64,000 nucleotides of DNA from JAPSGB01 sp963775185 (GTDB taxonomy: Bacteria > Myxococcota_A > Polyangia > Polyangiales > Polyangiaceae). Shown piece by piece: positions 29,407-39,012 of the stretch; the stretch's first letter is position 1, and the number at the start of each line of letters is the position of its first letter. Where the stretch lies: positions 558,001-622,000 of the forward strand of contig CAVZIE010000033.1 of NCBI GenBank assembly GCA_963775185.1, written 5' to 3'. A model generated the notes under the pieces. The model was not told the DNA's origin. It was given only the letters and a program-made list of their open reading frames with translations, and ran no database searches. The position numbers and the translations under genes were made by a program.

Positions 29407-30878
29407 TCACCCGCGCCGGGCGCGGGTCTGGTCGGCGGCTCCGCCGGCGAGTCGAACTGGTAGGCGAGACCGACGCCGTACACGTTCGCGTTGGCCTCGT
29501 AGTGGCCGGCGTTGATGGTGTGGGGGGTGGCGGGCAGGTTGGCGCGCACCGGGTTCACCTCGGCGATCCGCGCCTCCGCCGGGTCGACGTTCACCGGCAT
29601 GCCGATCACGCGCGCGTACACGCCGTCGAAGCGCCACTTTCCGATGTGCAGGCTGCCGCCGACGCTGAGCGTGACCTTGTCCAGATCGATGGTCGTCGCG
29701 CTCAGATATGGCGCGGGGATCGCGCTCTTCTCGTAGGCAGCGCCAGCACGGACGTCGAGCACGTAGCTCGAGATCTTGAAGCCTTGCTCGGCGCCGAGGC
29801 GCATCGACCAGCTGTTCTGGAAGCCGCGCTCGAGCGTGATCGAGTTGACCTTGTAGTGGTCCGGGAAGCCCTGCAGGCCGCTCAGCTGGACGTTGTCCGG
29901 ATCCAGGGTGATGCGGTCGTGCATGCTCCAGCCTTCGACGGCCAGGCCGGCCTCGATGCGCGTCAGGTCGAGCGGCCGCGCTTCGATGCCCAGGCGCCAG
30001 GTCCACGGCAAGTTGAAGGCGACGTTCGCCTTGTCGCCTTGCTGGTACGCCGTGCTGAAGATCGGGTTCTGGGGCATGCGCACGTCCACCTGGGCGGCGG
30101 AGCGGATCCAGAACGGCAAGTGGAACGACGTGCCGATGCGCACGTGTTTGTCCGGCACCAGGATCATCCCGAGGATGCCGCTGGGTGCGACGATCGGACC
30201 GACCTTGAGGCGGCTCAGGGCGTCGAAGTCCGGATCCTCCGGCGCGCACACGAAGCGATCCGGCGGACACGCGTTCATCACGACGGAGGTCGAGAAATAG
30301 CCTCCCAGGATCTCCACGCCGGCCCCGAACGCCACCACCGGCGCGGGACGGTAAGACGCGTACAAGCCGCCGACGGCGAGCGCGGAGCCGTCGAGCGAGA
30401 TGAGGGAGTAGCGCTGCGGCGCGGGGCTACCGCCGACCTTCTCCGGATAGCTCGTGATGGCCGCGTACGGCGCCCACACCGACAGCGCGAAGTTCAGCTG
30501 CTTCGCTCCGAAGTTGTCGGCATAGGCGATGGTCGGGATCGGCAGGACCGGCGTCGTGCCCTCCACGGCGCGATCCGTCTGGGTGTAGTCGAACGTCTGT
30601 CCGGTGTTGGGATCCGTCTGGGTGATGATCTGCTTGCGCTGGAACTTGCTCGAGTACTGCAGCCACGCGGCGTCGAGCAGGAACTGGTGCCCGGTGAAGG
30701 CGAGCCCCGCCGGGTTGTAGGCGACCGACCCCGCGTCGTCCGCACCGGCGACGAACGCGCCGCCGCGACCGAGCGGACGCACGCCGCGATCGGAGAAGTA
30801 CAGACCGCCCGCGTGCGCGACCGCGGTCACGCTGGACGCGACCGCGAGCACCGTGCCGATGACAAGCGCGCGCCGCAT
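29403..30878 (-). CDS. FadL/OmpP1-type outer-membrane transport protein
   Basis: The 491-residue protein has a cleavable signal (VTAVAHA), then GGLYFSDRGVRPLGRGGAFV and AGADDAGSVAYNPAGLAF, the N-terminal signature of FadL/TodX channels. Alternating amphipathic strands follow, for example FHLPFWIRSAAQVDVRMP and NLPWTWRLGIEARPLDL, with a Pro-rich end. Such proteins form 14-strand barrels that pass hydrophobic molecules across the outer membrane. ATG 30878 lies two bases after the stop of the large lipoprotein gene, so they share a transcript. Confidence 0.87.
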   Translation of the reverse strand: MRRALVIGTVLAVASSVTAVAHAGGLYFSDRGVRPLGRGGAFVAGADDAGSVAYNPAGLAFTGHQFLLDAAWLQYSSKFQRKQIITQTDPNTGQTFDYTQTDRAVEGTTPVLPIPTIAYADNFGAKQLNFALSVWAPYAAITSYPEKVGGSPAPQRYSLISLDGSALAVGGLYASYRPAPVVAFGAGVEILGGYFSTSVVMNACPPDRFVCAPEDPDFDALSRLKVGPIVAPSGILGMILVPDKHVRIGTSFHLPFWIRSAAQVDVRMPQNPIFSTAYQQGDKANVAFNLPWTWRLGIEARPLDLTRIEAGLAVEGWSMHDRITLDPDNVQLSGLQGFPDHYKVNSITLERGFQNSWSMRLGAEQGFKISSYVLDVRAGAAYEKSAIPAPYLSATTIDLDKVTLSVGGSLHIGKWRFDGVYARVIGMPVNVDPAEARIAEVNPVRANLPATPHTINAGHYEANANVYGVGLAYQFDSPAEPPTRPAPGAGD

Positions 30879-30880
30879 GT

Positions 30881-33800
30881 TCAAGTGCCGTTGCGATGCT
30901 TCACGATCTCGTACAGCTGCTCCATGCCACGCGTCTTGCTCGTCATGAAGTCGCGCATGGTGCGGAACACCGCGGCGTAGTCGTCCGCGGTCAGCGGCTC
31001 GTCCTGGCTCGCCGTCGCGTCCAGGCGGTTGACCTCCGCGATGGTGTCGAGGATCACCTCGATCGGCGTCGTGCTCTCGGGATTGGCGGGGTCCATCGGC
31101 GTCACGAGGTTTCTCAGGATGCGGTCGAGGACGTGGTAGCGGTCGTAGGGGTTCGCGCTGGGCGTGCCGTCGTTGGCCGTCTCCCGGGTGAGCGCCTGCA
31201 TCATCTCCAGCATGCGGTCCGCGGCGCCCGGCGCGGGACGCCCGCCGGCCTTGGAGGCGGCCGGCGCGGCGGTCATGGCGATGGCGTTGTAGATCGGCGG
31301 CATGTTCTGCTCGTCGCCGAGCAGCTGCATCATGTCGGACAGCGACGTCTGGATCGATCGCAGCGCGTCGTTGTCGCTCGCTTGAGCGACAAGGTAGACG
31401 AGCAGCTTCTCGAGCTCGGCGCGCGCGTCCGGATCCTGGTCGAGCTCGTCGAGGAAGCCCATCACCGTCGAGAACATCGGTTCCTCGAAGGTGTCCTCGG
31501 CGCGCTTCCACATCGTCCTGGACGGAGTCCGCGTCGTTGGCCCACGGGCACGCTCCGGTCGTCTCGCGATCGGGGCAATTGGCGTCGAGCTGCTCGCGCA
31601 AGACCTGGATCAGGATCGGCGCCGCCTTGGGAATGGTCGCGTTGCGGAACTTCGAGCCCGCGCCGTCGCCGTCGATGCCGAGGAACTGGTCGACGATCTG
31701 CGAGCGCGCGCTGTGGAAGCTGGCCTGGCGCGGGTCACCGTCGAGCGCCTGATCGATCGCGCGCATCGACATGGCAAGCAGGTCGAACGGCGTGACCTGG
31801 GGCTTCGGCGTCGTCCCATCGGCCCAGGTCGTCGACGCGTGCGACGTGCTGACGTCGTCGCCGATCTGACGCGTCTTGAGCCCCACGCTCGCCGCGTACT
31901 TGGGATCGAACAGCGCGACCGTCAGGTGGTGGAGCAGATCCAGGCCTTGCACCGTCGTTCCGCCGTTGCGCGTGTCCACGATGCTCATCGAGTCCACCGC
32001 CTTGACGAGCGCTCCGAGCGCCGGCAGAAGGTCGCCCTTGAACGCCTCGCGCAGGATCGGCTCGTAGCGCGACAGACCGCTCTCCGCGCAGTACTTGGGG
32101 TTGTAGTCGGGCGCGCCCTTCCGCCAGGACCCGTACTTGATGCACTCCGGACCATGCGCCGCGGTCGGCCAGTGGCGGTAGAGCAGGTCCATGGCGTCGA
32201 GGAACAGCGGATCGGCGCCGTGATCGTCGAACGCCCGCGCGAGCGGCGCGATGCCCTTGTAGAAGTTGTAGTGCTCCCACGCGAACATCACGCCCTTGTC
32301 GCGCAGTCGAACCAGATCGCCCTTGGATCCGGAACAGTCCGCGAGCTTGAGCACGCCGAGCTGGCCTTTCGGGTCGGCCACGGCGCGCTTCGGGCAGATC
32401 ACCGTCGACATCGGATCGAGGAGGCTCGACACGAACGCCTCCGTGGTCGCGTTCTTGCCCGTGACGAACGGGTCGGCGTCCGGCATCGGATCGAACCTGC
32501 TGCCGGTCGCGCCGAAGAACACCAGCCGGTTCAACGCCTGTGGCGTGGGGCTGAGCGTCATGCCGCTGATGCCGCTCGCCTGCTCGAACAGCTGATCGAG
32601 GTTCGAGATGCCGCCGACCAGCTTCAGGATGCCGTTCAGGGTGCCGTCGCGCAGGTTCATACTCGCCCGGCCGAGCATCGACTGCACGTACAGCACGCCC
32701 ATGTCGGGGAACACGAACAGCTCGCACTCCTTGTAGCTGCCGAGCAGCGGCCAGGAGACGTTCAGGCCCGCCAGCTTCACCTGCACCTTGGCGCCCGCCT
32801 TGTTGCAGGCAGCCACGCCGTTCATGTCGTGCACCATCTGCAGGATGGTGTACATCTCGCTCATGTTGTCGCCGGTGTCCGGCTTGGACGGATCGGTCAA
32901 CACTTGCGGATCCGCCGTGGAGCCGCCTCCCACGGTCAGGTTGAGCGCCGGCCCATTGAGGGCGTTCGGGTTGTAGCTGAAGCGGTCGCGATAGGTATGG
33001 TAGTCGGCCATCGCGTTGCCGAAGTACGTCTGGAAATCCGGGTCCTCGAGCGCGCGCAGCACGTCCTTGAACAGGCCGGGGTCGTCGGTCAGCTTGACCA
33101 CGAATTCCGCCATCTCGTCCCAGAACGTGTCCTTGGGATCGAGCTTGGCTTCGGGATGTTGGTTCGAGACGTCGCGGATACGCAGCGCCGCGCCCAGCAC
33201 GCGCGCCACCAGGTCCTCGTGCTCGACCACGAGCTTCTCGAGCAGCGCGAGCGACGCGTCGCTCTGCTTGTCCGCGAGGATCTGCGCCGTGGCGTAGAGC
33301 AGATCGACGATCGGCGATCGCGACGCGTCGAAGCCCATGTACGTGCCGCCCGGCGCCCAGTCCGCCGGCCGCTCGACGCGATCGCCGTAGAGCTTGAACG
33401 CGCCGGCGAGCACGTCCGCGATCGTCTCGTGGTGGTCGGCCGGATCGGGATCGAGGAGCGGTACCACGTCGCGGAGCAGGGCGGCGCTGAGCGTCCGGCT
33501 GGTGTCGTGGTACTGGTACAGGGGTTGTCCCGACGCGGAGACGGCGCGACCGAACGCGTCGGGTGCCGCGATGCGCACCAGGCCCGGGATCACGAACGGC
33601 GGATCGACGTGCGCGATCCCGCCGCCGGCCGCGACGAACCGGCCAAACCCATCCACGTCGGCGAGTCCGTCGCCGTCGGCGTCGATGAACGGCGCCGGCA
33701 CGCTGCCCGGCGTCCCCGGCACGTTGCCCGCGGGCACGGCAACGCCGCGCAGATCGCGCATCACCAGGTAGTGCGACGTGGCGCCGGCGGCGGCGAACGC

Positions 33801-34718
33801 CGGATCTTCGGCGAGCATCGTCGCCTTCGCGATCTCGAGCTTGGTGCGCGGGCGACTGGGTTGCAGTGTGGCAGCATCCACCAGGCGATACGGCGGCAGC
33901 GGCGCGGTCGGCTGCGACGTCGAGAGCTCGTTCTGGGTCATCCCCAGCACGGTCTGGAACACGTCGCGCAGCGGTCCGCCCGGGCCGAGGCGCGGGGCGA
34001 GCGTCTGCGTCAAGCTCCGGAGGCCCGGATACGCGAGTGCCGGGCGCAGCGCGCCGAGCACCACGCTGATCGGGCGGTAGCCCTGCCGGCCCGCGATGCG
34101 CTCGAGCGCGGCGCGCGCGGCGCCGGCCTTCTGCGCGTCGACGGCGTCGGTGACCCCGTCTTGCCCGGGACCGGCGAAGCCGGCGAACAAGCGACCGACC
34201 GCGCGCGTCACGCCCGGAACGAGCGGCTCGCTCGGCGGCGGCTCGACGGGATTTTGCTCGTACAGTGGCGTGAGCGTCTTCAGGAACTGCGAGAGGGCGG
34301 CGTGCGAGTCGATGGTCTCGCCGTTCTTGCCGAACGGCACCGGCAAGTCGACCTTGTCGAAGGTCTTGTCGAGCGCTTCGATCAGCTGCGCGCGCCGGCG
34401 CACCAGCGCCGCCATCTCGGCGATCGACGCCGCGCGCGCGAGCGCCGCGGTGCCGCTCGCCGGCGGCAGCTTGCTCTCGTCGACGGCGTCGGCGTACGTG
34501 CCGTCCAGGCCGGGGTGGCAGACGCCCTGGTACGACTCGCCGGTGACGTCCTCGGTGAACACGCTCGCGCCAAGGCAATCGCAGAGCACCGAGTAGACGT
34601 CCTGCCCGAGGCTGGTTTCCGGGGCGGGTGCGCGGGACTTGTCGAAGTCACTCGAGCACGACGCGGCCAGCACCAGCGCGGCGGCGAGCAGCAGCGGTGA
34701 GCGGGAGGACGAATCCAT
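30881..34718 (-). CDS. Very large lipoprotein (about 1,280 residues), one frameshift
   Basis: From ATG 34718 a lipoprotein signal ends ASCSSD. The body has no catalytic motif I recognise. It contains an EF-hand-like calcium loop (DADGDGLADVDG, about residue 385), long helical stretches and a mid-region with paired Cys. Near 31520 the frame shifts and continues from KRAEDTFEEPMF to 30881, ending GMEQLYEIVKHRNGT. Such very long lipoproteins paired with a FadL barrel are seen in myxobacteria. Two bases separate it from the barrel gene and 7 bases from the VWA gene upstream, so three genes form an operon. Confidence 0.75.
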
Positions 34719-34725
34719 GGCCCGC

Positions 34726-35982
34726 TCAGTAGACGGTGCCCCGGTACGTGTCGCAGCCCAGCGCGATCTGCATACCACCCTTCCCCGACGTCACCGCGTT
34801 GCACGTCGTCGGGCACAGCTCGATCGCGGTCGGCGTCGCGGGCGGCGCGTTGTCATAGTACCAACCGCCGTTCTGCGGATCGCAGCTGCCTGCGTCGTTG
34901 ACCTGACCCAGGAACGACGCCTGTCCGCCGGAGGACGTGTACTTGACGTTGACCTTGCTGAAGTCGACCGTCTGGCCGGCGGTCGGCGTCGGGATCTGGT
35001 ACTCGCACGGCAGCACGGCGCTACCACGGATCTTGTTCAACGCATCGATCACCTGCTGCGTCACGTTCGTGCCGCCGGACACGATGTACGCCGCTTGCGA
35101 GCCCCCGGCGGATGCGATCTGGTTCAGGTTGTTGAGCGAGGGACCGACGCCGAGCACGAACGTCGGGATCTGCGGCGTGCCGCTCGCGCCAGCCGCCGCG
35201 GCGTTCACCGCCTGGGCCAGCGTGCCGCACGTGTCGGGCTCGCCGTCGGTGACGAGCAGCACCAGCGTGATGTGCGTCGGGTGCGCCTGGCGCCACGCCT
35301 TCGCGTACTGCACCGCGCCGGCCACGGCCGGGAAGGTCGGCGTCGTGCTCACCGGGCCGTGCGAGCCGAGGGCCGCGATCAGCGCGTTCGCGTTGCCGGG
35401 CAGCGGCGCGATCGGCGTCGCCGGGTTCGCGTAGTCCGCCGCGTTGCACGAGCTCAGCAACCCGCCCAGGCCGAAGAACTGCATCCCGACCCCGATCCCG
35501 GCGCTGTCCGGTGACGTGAGGAACGCTTGCATGGCGGCCTTCACCGCGTTCCATCGCGAGATGCCGCCCGCGTCGGTCGTCATCGACAGCGACTGGTCGA
35601 ACATCACGTACACGTCGAGCGGCGTCGGCTCCGCCTTGAAGTCCTGCGTGGCGCAGCCGTCGGTGACGCTGCCGCCGGCGCCGCTTCCGCCCGCGCCGCC
35701 GAAGCCGCCGCCGAAGCCGCCGTCGAAGCCGCTGCTGCCGCCAGTGCCGCCGGCGCCGGTGCCGCCGCTTCCTCCGGTAGAGGCTGCTCCGCCGGTGCCG
35801 GCGCTGCCGCCGGTCACTTCGATCCCGCCGGTGGCCCCCTGACCCGAGCCGCCCTGTCCGGAGCCGCCCTGTCCCGACCCGCCGGCGCCCGGCCGACTGC
35901 TACCGCCCGTGCCGGAGCACGCTGCCATTGCCGTCGCCGTCGCTGCGGCGACGATCGCGCCTGCTAAACGCCATCGCGTCAT
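34726..35982 (-). CDS. von Willebrand factor A-domain lipoprotein
   Basis: A lipoprotein signal (AMAAC, Cys22) leads to a 90-residue Gly/Ser/Ala linker and then a VWA domain with the metal-adhesion motif DQSLSM and later TPTFPAVAGAV and LLVTDGEPDTCG. The C-terminus has paired Cys (CEYQIPTP, CPTTCN). The domain should bind a ligand or partner protein at the cell surface. GGGAGG lies about 5 bases before ATG 35982. The gene is first in the operon with the large lipoprotein and the FadL-type channel, and has one of four shared promoters (36034-36062). Confidence 0.87.
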   Translation of the reverse strand: MTRWRLAGAIVAAATATAMAACSGTGGSSRPGAGGSGQGGSGQGGSGQGATGGIEVTGGSAGTGGAASTGGSGGTGAGGTGGSSGFDGGFGGGFGGAGGSGAGGSVTDGCATQDFKAEPTPLDVYVMFDQSLSMTTDAGGISRWNAVKAAMQAFLTSPDSAGIGVGMQFFGLGGLLSSCNAADYANPATPIAPLPGNANALIAALGSHGPVSTTPTFPAVAGAVQYAKAWRQAHPTHITLVLLVTDGEPDTCGTLAQAVNAAAAGASGTPQIPTFVLGVGPSLNNLNQIASAGGSQAAYIVSGGTNVTQQVIDALNKIRGSAVLPCEYQIPTPTAGQTVDFSKVNVKYTSSGGQASFLGQVNDAGSCDPQNGGWYYDNAPPATPTAIELCPTTCNAVTSGKGGMQIALGCDTYRGTVY

Positions 35983-36033
35983 GTTGCCTCCCGTTCGCGC
36001 CGCGGAGCACCGCATGTCCATAGCCACAGCCCG

Positions 36034-36062
36034 ATGGTAAACATGTCGTATACCTTGGTCAA
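36034..36062 (-). promoter_or_regulatory. Shared-type promoter/operator A (VWA operon)
   Basis: Read on the minus strand: TTGACC (36062-36057), 17 bases, TACCAT (36039-36034). The spacer holds GTATACG-ACA-TGTTTAC, an imperfect dyad. It lies 51 bases before the VWA gene start. Confidence 0.8.
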
Positions 36063-36073
36063 GGCAAATGTTT
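36045..36073 (+). promoter_or_regulatory. Shared-type promoter/operator B (DUF4185 gene)
   Basis: TTGACC, 17 bases, TACCAT, in the same layout as site A but on the plus strand and starting inside site A. The spacer reads GGAAACA-TCG-TATATAC in part. The ATG lies 112 bases downstream. Confidence 0.78.
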
Positions 36074-36185
36074 CGATATCGAATTCTGCGCGCCGCTCGC
36101 GCTCTCCAGGCAGCGCTAGCCCCGCTATGACCGGAAAAATCGCCTTGACCAAGGGAAACATCGTATATACCATGCACGCTGAACG

Positions 36186-37752
36186 ATGGGCGTTCTCGTT
36201 GGATCTGCCGTCCTGCAAGCGCTCCGCCGAAAGCCGCGGTCCTCCGCCGTAGCGCTGTCGATCGCCACGGCCGCGCTGGCCTGCACGGCGTGGCTGCCGA
36301 GCTGCGCGCTCAGCCGGCCTCTGGTCACGACCGGCAGTCGGGCCCCCGATGCCGGCGGCAGCGGCGGCGGGGGCGGTGCCGGCGGCGGGGGCGCGGACAC
36401 AGCGGATGGCGGAGACGGAAGCGTGGCGGAGGCGTCGAACGACGCGACGTCGAGCGACGACGCGGGTCCGTGGCCGGCGCAGGACGCGGACGTCGGCGAC
36501 AGCGCGGGCGCGGTCGATACCGGCGTGCCGGACGCGGGCCGGCCGATACCGACGCTGATGAGCACGGCGCTCGTCTGCAAGCTGATCAACAACACGGTCG
36601 AGGGCGACCCGACGCCGAACCAGGCTCCGACGCGCGCCAACCTCGTCGCGACGGATCTCGGCATCCCCGTCGAGGTCAACGGAACCCTGTTCTTCTTCTT
36701 CGGCGACTCGTGGGGCAACAAGGGGATCTGGCAGCAGGGCCAGTCATTCCCCGATGCAGTCGGCTACTCCCTCGACCCCGGCACCGCCGTCGCGCAAGAT
36801 CCCGCGCTTCTCTGCTCCAACCTTCGCTTCCTCACGCTCGCGCCCAGCCAGAGCCTCGGGCCCAAGCTCGATTCGTCCATCATCGCCGACTTCGCCGCGA
36901 CGGCAATGAGCGCGCCGGCTGGAGACTCGCTGGGGACGTACATCCACAACCCATCCGGAGACAGCGCCAACTCCTTCCCGCAGCTTCCGGGCACGTTCGA
37001 GGTGCCCTCGGGCGCGTTCTCGTACAGCGGCGCGCTGTACCTCTTGTACACCACGGTCGCAGTCACCGTCCGACCTGACGATGAAGGCGTCGTACGTCGC
37101 GAAGTGGTCGTCGCCTTCGACGCAGGCGCCGCCGGACTTCACCATCCTCTACAAGCTCGACGAGACGTTCGACGCGAACGGACCGCTCTACGGCGACTTC
37201 GTGAACGTCGCCACGGAGGTGGCCGGCTCGTACGTGTATTTCTTCGGCACGGGCGCGTACCGCAAGAGTCCGGTGCGTCTCGCGCGCAAATCGCTGGCGA
37301 CGCTGGACACGCCCGGCGGCGTCGAGCTGTTCGACGCGACGACGCACACCTGGGGCACGACGCGGGGAGCTCCCGTCATCGCCGCGCCGGGCTACGGCGA
37401 GACGTCGGTGCGCTACTTCCCGGCGATCGACCGCTGGATGTTCCTGGCCGAGGATCTGTTTGGCAAAAACCAGATCGTGGCGCGCTTCGCCGACACGCCC
37501 GAGGGCCCGTGGACGGACCCTCCGATCGTGCTCCACGACATGGCCCTGCTGGGCCAGACTCCGTACTGCTGCGGCCAGACGTGCGGCGGCGCGCAGCAGA
37601 TCATCCACTGCGGCAGCGCGGGGTTCTACGGCTCGTACCTCTTGCCCGATCTGCAGCAGCACGCCGACGGCAGCTTCACGGTCGACTACACGATGTCGAC
37701 CTGGAACCCGTACAACGTGGTCTTGATGCAGGCGACGTTCTCCGGCCCTTGA
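36186..37752 (+). CDS. Secreted DUF4185 propeller protein, one frameshift
   Basis: The N-terminus carries a hydrophobic signal with Cys (LPSCALSRP), then a Gly/Asp-rich linker. From about residue 130 a DUF4185 five-bladed-propeller domain begins (LGIPVEVNGTLFFFFGDSWG), a fold related to glycosidases of clans F/J. Near 37075 the frame shifts and continues as SYVAKWSSPS, SYVYFFGTGAYRKSPVRLAR, RYFPAIDRWMFLAEDLFGKN and QTPYCCGQTCGGAQQI. A sugar-related enzyme or binding protein on the cell surface is inferred. The stop codon overlaps the -35 box of the next promoter. Confidence 0.75.
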
Positions 37753-37777
37753 CGCACGTATACGGTGCGTATACCAT
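37749..37777 (+). promoter_or_regulatory. Shared-type promoter/operator C (esterase operon)
   Basis: TTGACG, 17 bases, TACCAT. The spacer holds the perfect dyad GTATACG-GTG-CGTATAC (37758-37774 region). The -35 box overlaps the stop of the DUF4185 gene; the esterase ATG is 33 bases after the -10. Confidence 0.82.
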
Positions 37778-37809
37778 CGGTGTACGAGGCTGAACGGAAA
37801 GGGAGCACC

Positions 37810-39012
37810 ATGACCGACACCGCCGCGCACACGGACCCGGGAACAAACGCGGCCGTGCAGCGCGCGCTCGCGGTCCTGGCCACGCTTCTCGTCCTGGCAT
37901 GCGGCTCCACGGGAAGCTCGCCGCCGGCACGCGGCGGTAGCGGCGGCCAGGGGGGTACGTCGGCTGGCACGGGCGGCGCCGGCGGCATCGCCGGAGGCGC
38001 GGGCAGCGCGCCGGCCGGCGCGCCCGGATTCGGCGGCGCCGCGAGCGACACCGGCGCGGACGCCGCCACGGATGTGGGCAGCGCGGGCGCGGGCGCGGCC
38101 GCGGGCGCGGGCGGCGAGGCCGGCGCGACGGGCTCGGCCGAGCCCTGCGATCCGTCGCTGACGCTGCCGCCGGGCGATCACGAATTCACGATCAAGAGCA
38201 AGAACGGTCGGACCTACAAGTACACGCTGGTCATGCCGAACACCATCGCCCCGGGAACGAGGGCGCCGCTCGCGATCGTGTGGCACGCGTTGTGGTCGAG
38301 CCCGGAGGAGACACGCGCGCGCACCCACATCGACGCGACCATGGCCGCGAACGGGGTGATCAGCGTGCATCCGCGGAGCCCCGACACGTCGTGGGACGTC
38401 GGCACGTGCTGCATCCAGTACGTCGCCGGACTGCCACGCGACGAGACCGTGTTCGCCAAGGAGCTGATCGCGGAGGTGGAATCGAAGGTGTGCGTGGACA
38501 CGCATCGCGTCTACACCGCCGGCTTCTCCAACGGCGGCATGCTATCGCAGATGCTCGCTTGCAAGATGGCGGACGTGTTCGCCGCCGCGGCGCCGATGGC
38601 GAGCACGCTCACCATCCTGCCGAGCGCGTGCAAGCCGTCTCGCCCGATCCCGATGTACATGATCAACGGCACGGCGGATCCGCTGGTCGGATACACCGTG
38701 CCGACCTTCTCCGGCGGCGTTCCGGTCCCGACCACGTTCACGACCTGGGCCGATCGCGACGCGTGCACCGACCAGCCGCACACGACGCTGCAGCAAGGCC
38801 AGGCCACCTGCAAGACGTACGACCAGTGCGGGGGCGGCGCGGACGTGACGCTGTGTACCGTGCAGGGCATGGGCCACTGCATGCCGGGGATGAAGGCCGA
38901 CTCCCCGTTGAACTGCATGACCAAGAACCTGATCCCGCTCGGGCCGCCCAACAACGACATCGACGGCATCGATCTCGCGGTCAAGTTCCTGCTCGCGCAC
39001 TCGTTGCCGTGA
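37810..39012 (+). CDS. PHB-depolymerase/CE1-like secreted esterase
   Basis: A lipoprotein-like signal (LVLACGS) and Gly/Ala linker of about 100 residues precede an alpha/beta hydrolase of the LpqC/PHB-depolymerase/feruloyl-esterase group: AIVWHALWSSPEE, the nucleophile motif GFSNGG, Asp in INGTADPLVGY and the final His in GMGHCMPG. Such enzymes cut polyhydroxybutyrate or acyl groups on plant polysaccharides. Neighbours with sugar-related folds favour the second. GGGAG lies 4 bases before ATG 37810. The TGA overlaps the next ATG by one base, so the two genes are coupled. Confidence 0.83.
   Translation: MTDTAAHTDPGTNAAVQRALAVLATLLVLACGSTGSSPPARGGSGGQGGTSAGTGGAGGIAGGAGSAPAGAPGFGGAASDTGADAATDVGSAGAGAAAGAGGEAGATGSAEPCDPSLTLPPGDHEFTIKSKNGRTYKYTLVMPNTIAPGTRAPLAIVWHALWSSPEETRARTHIDATMAANGVISVHPRSPDTSWDVGTCCIQYVAGLPRDETVFAKELIAEVESKVCVDTHRVYTAGFSNGGMLSQMLACKMADVFAAAAPMASTLTILPSACKPSRPIPMYMINGTADPLVGYTVPTFSGGVPVPTTFTTWADRDACTDQPHTTLQQGQATCKTYDQCGGGADVTLCTVQGMGHCMPGMKADSPLNCMTKNLIPLGPPNNDIDGIDLAVKFLLAHSLP

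Noticed and set aside
31491..34700. Long open frame on the plus strand (about 1,070 codons)
   Set aside because: It is antisense to the giant lipoprotein gene and has no recognisable features.
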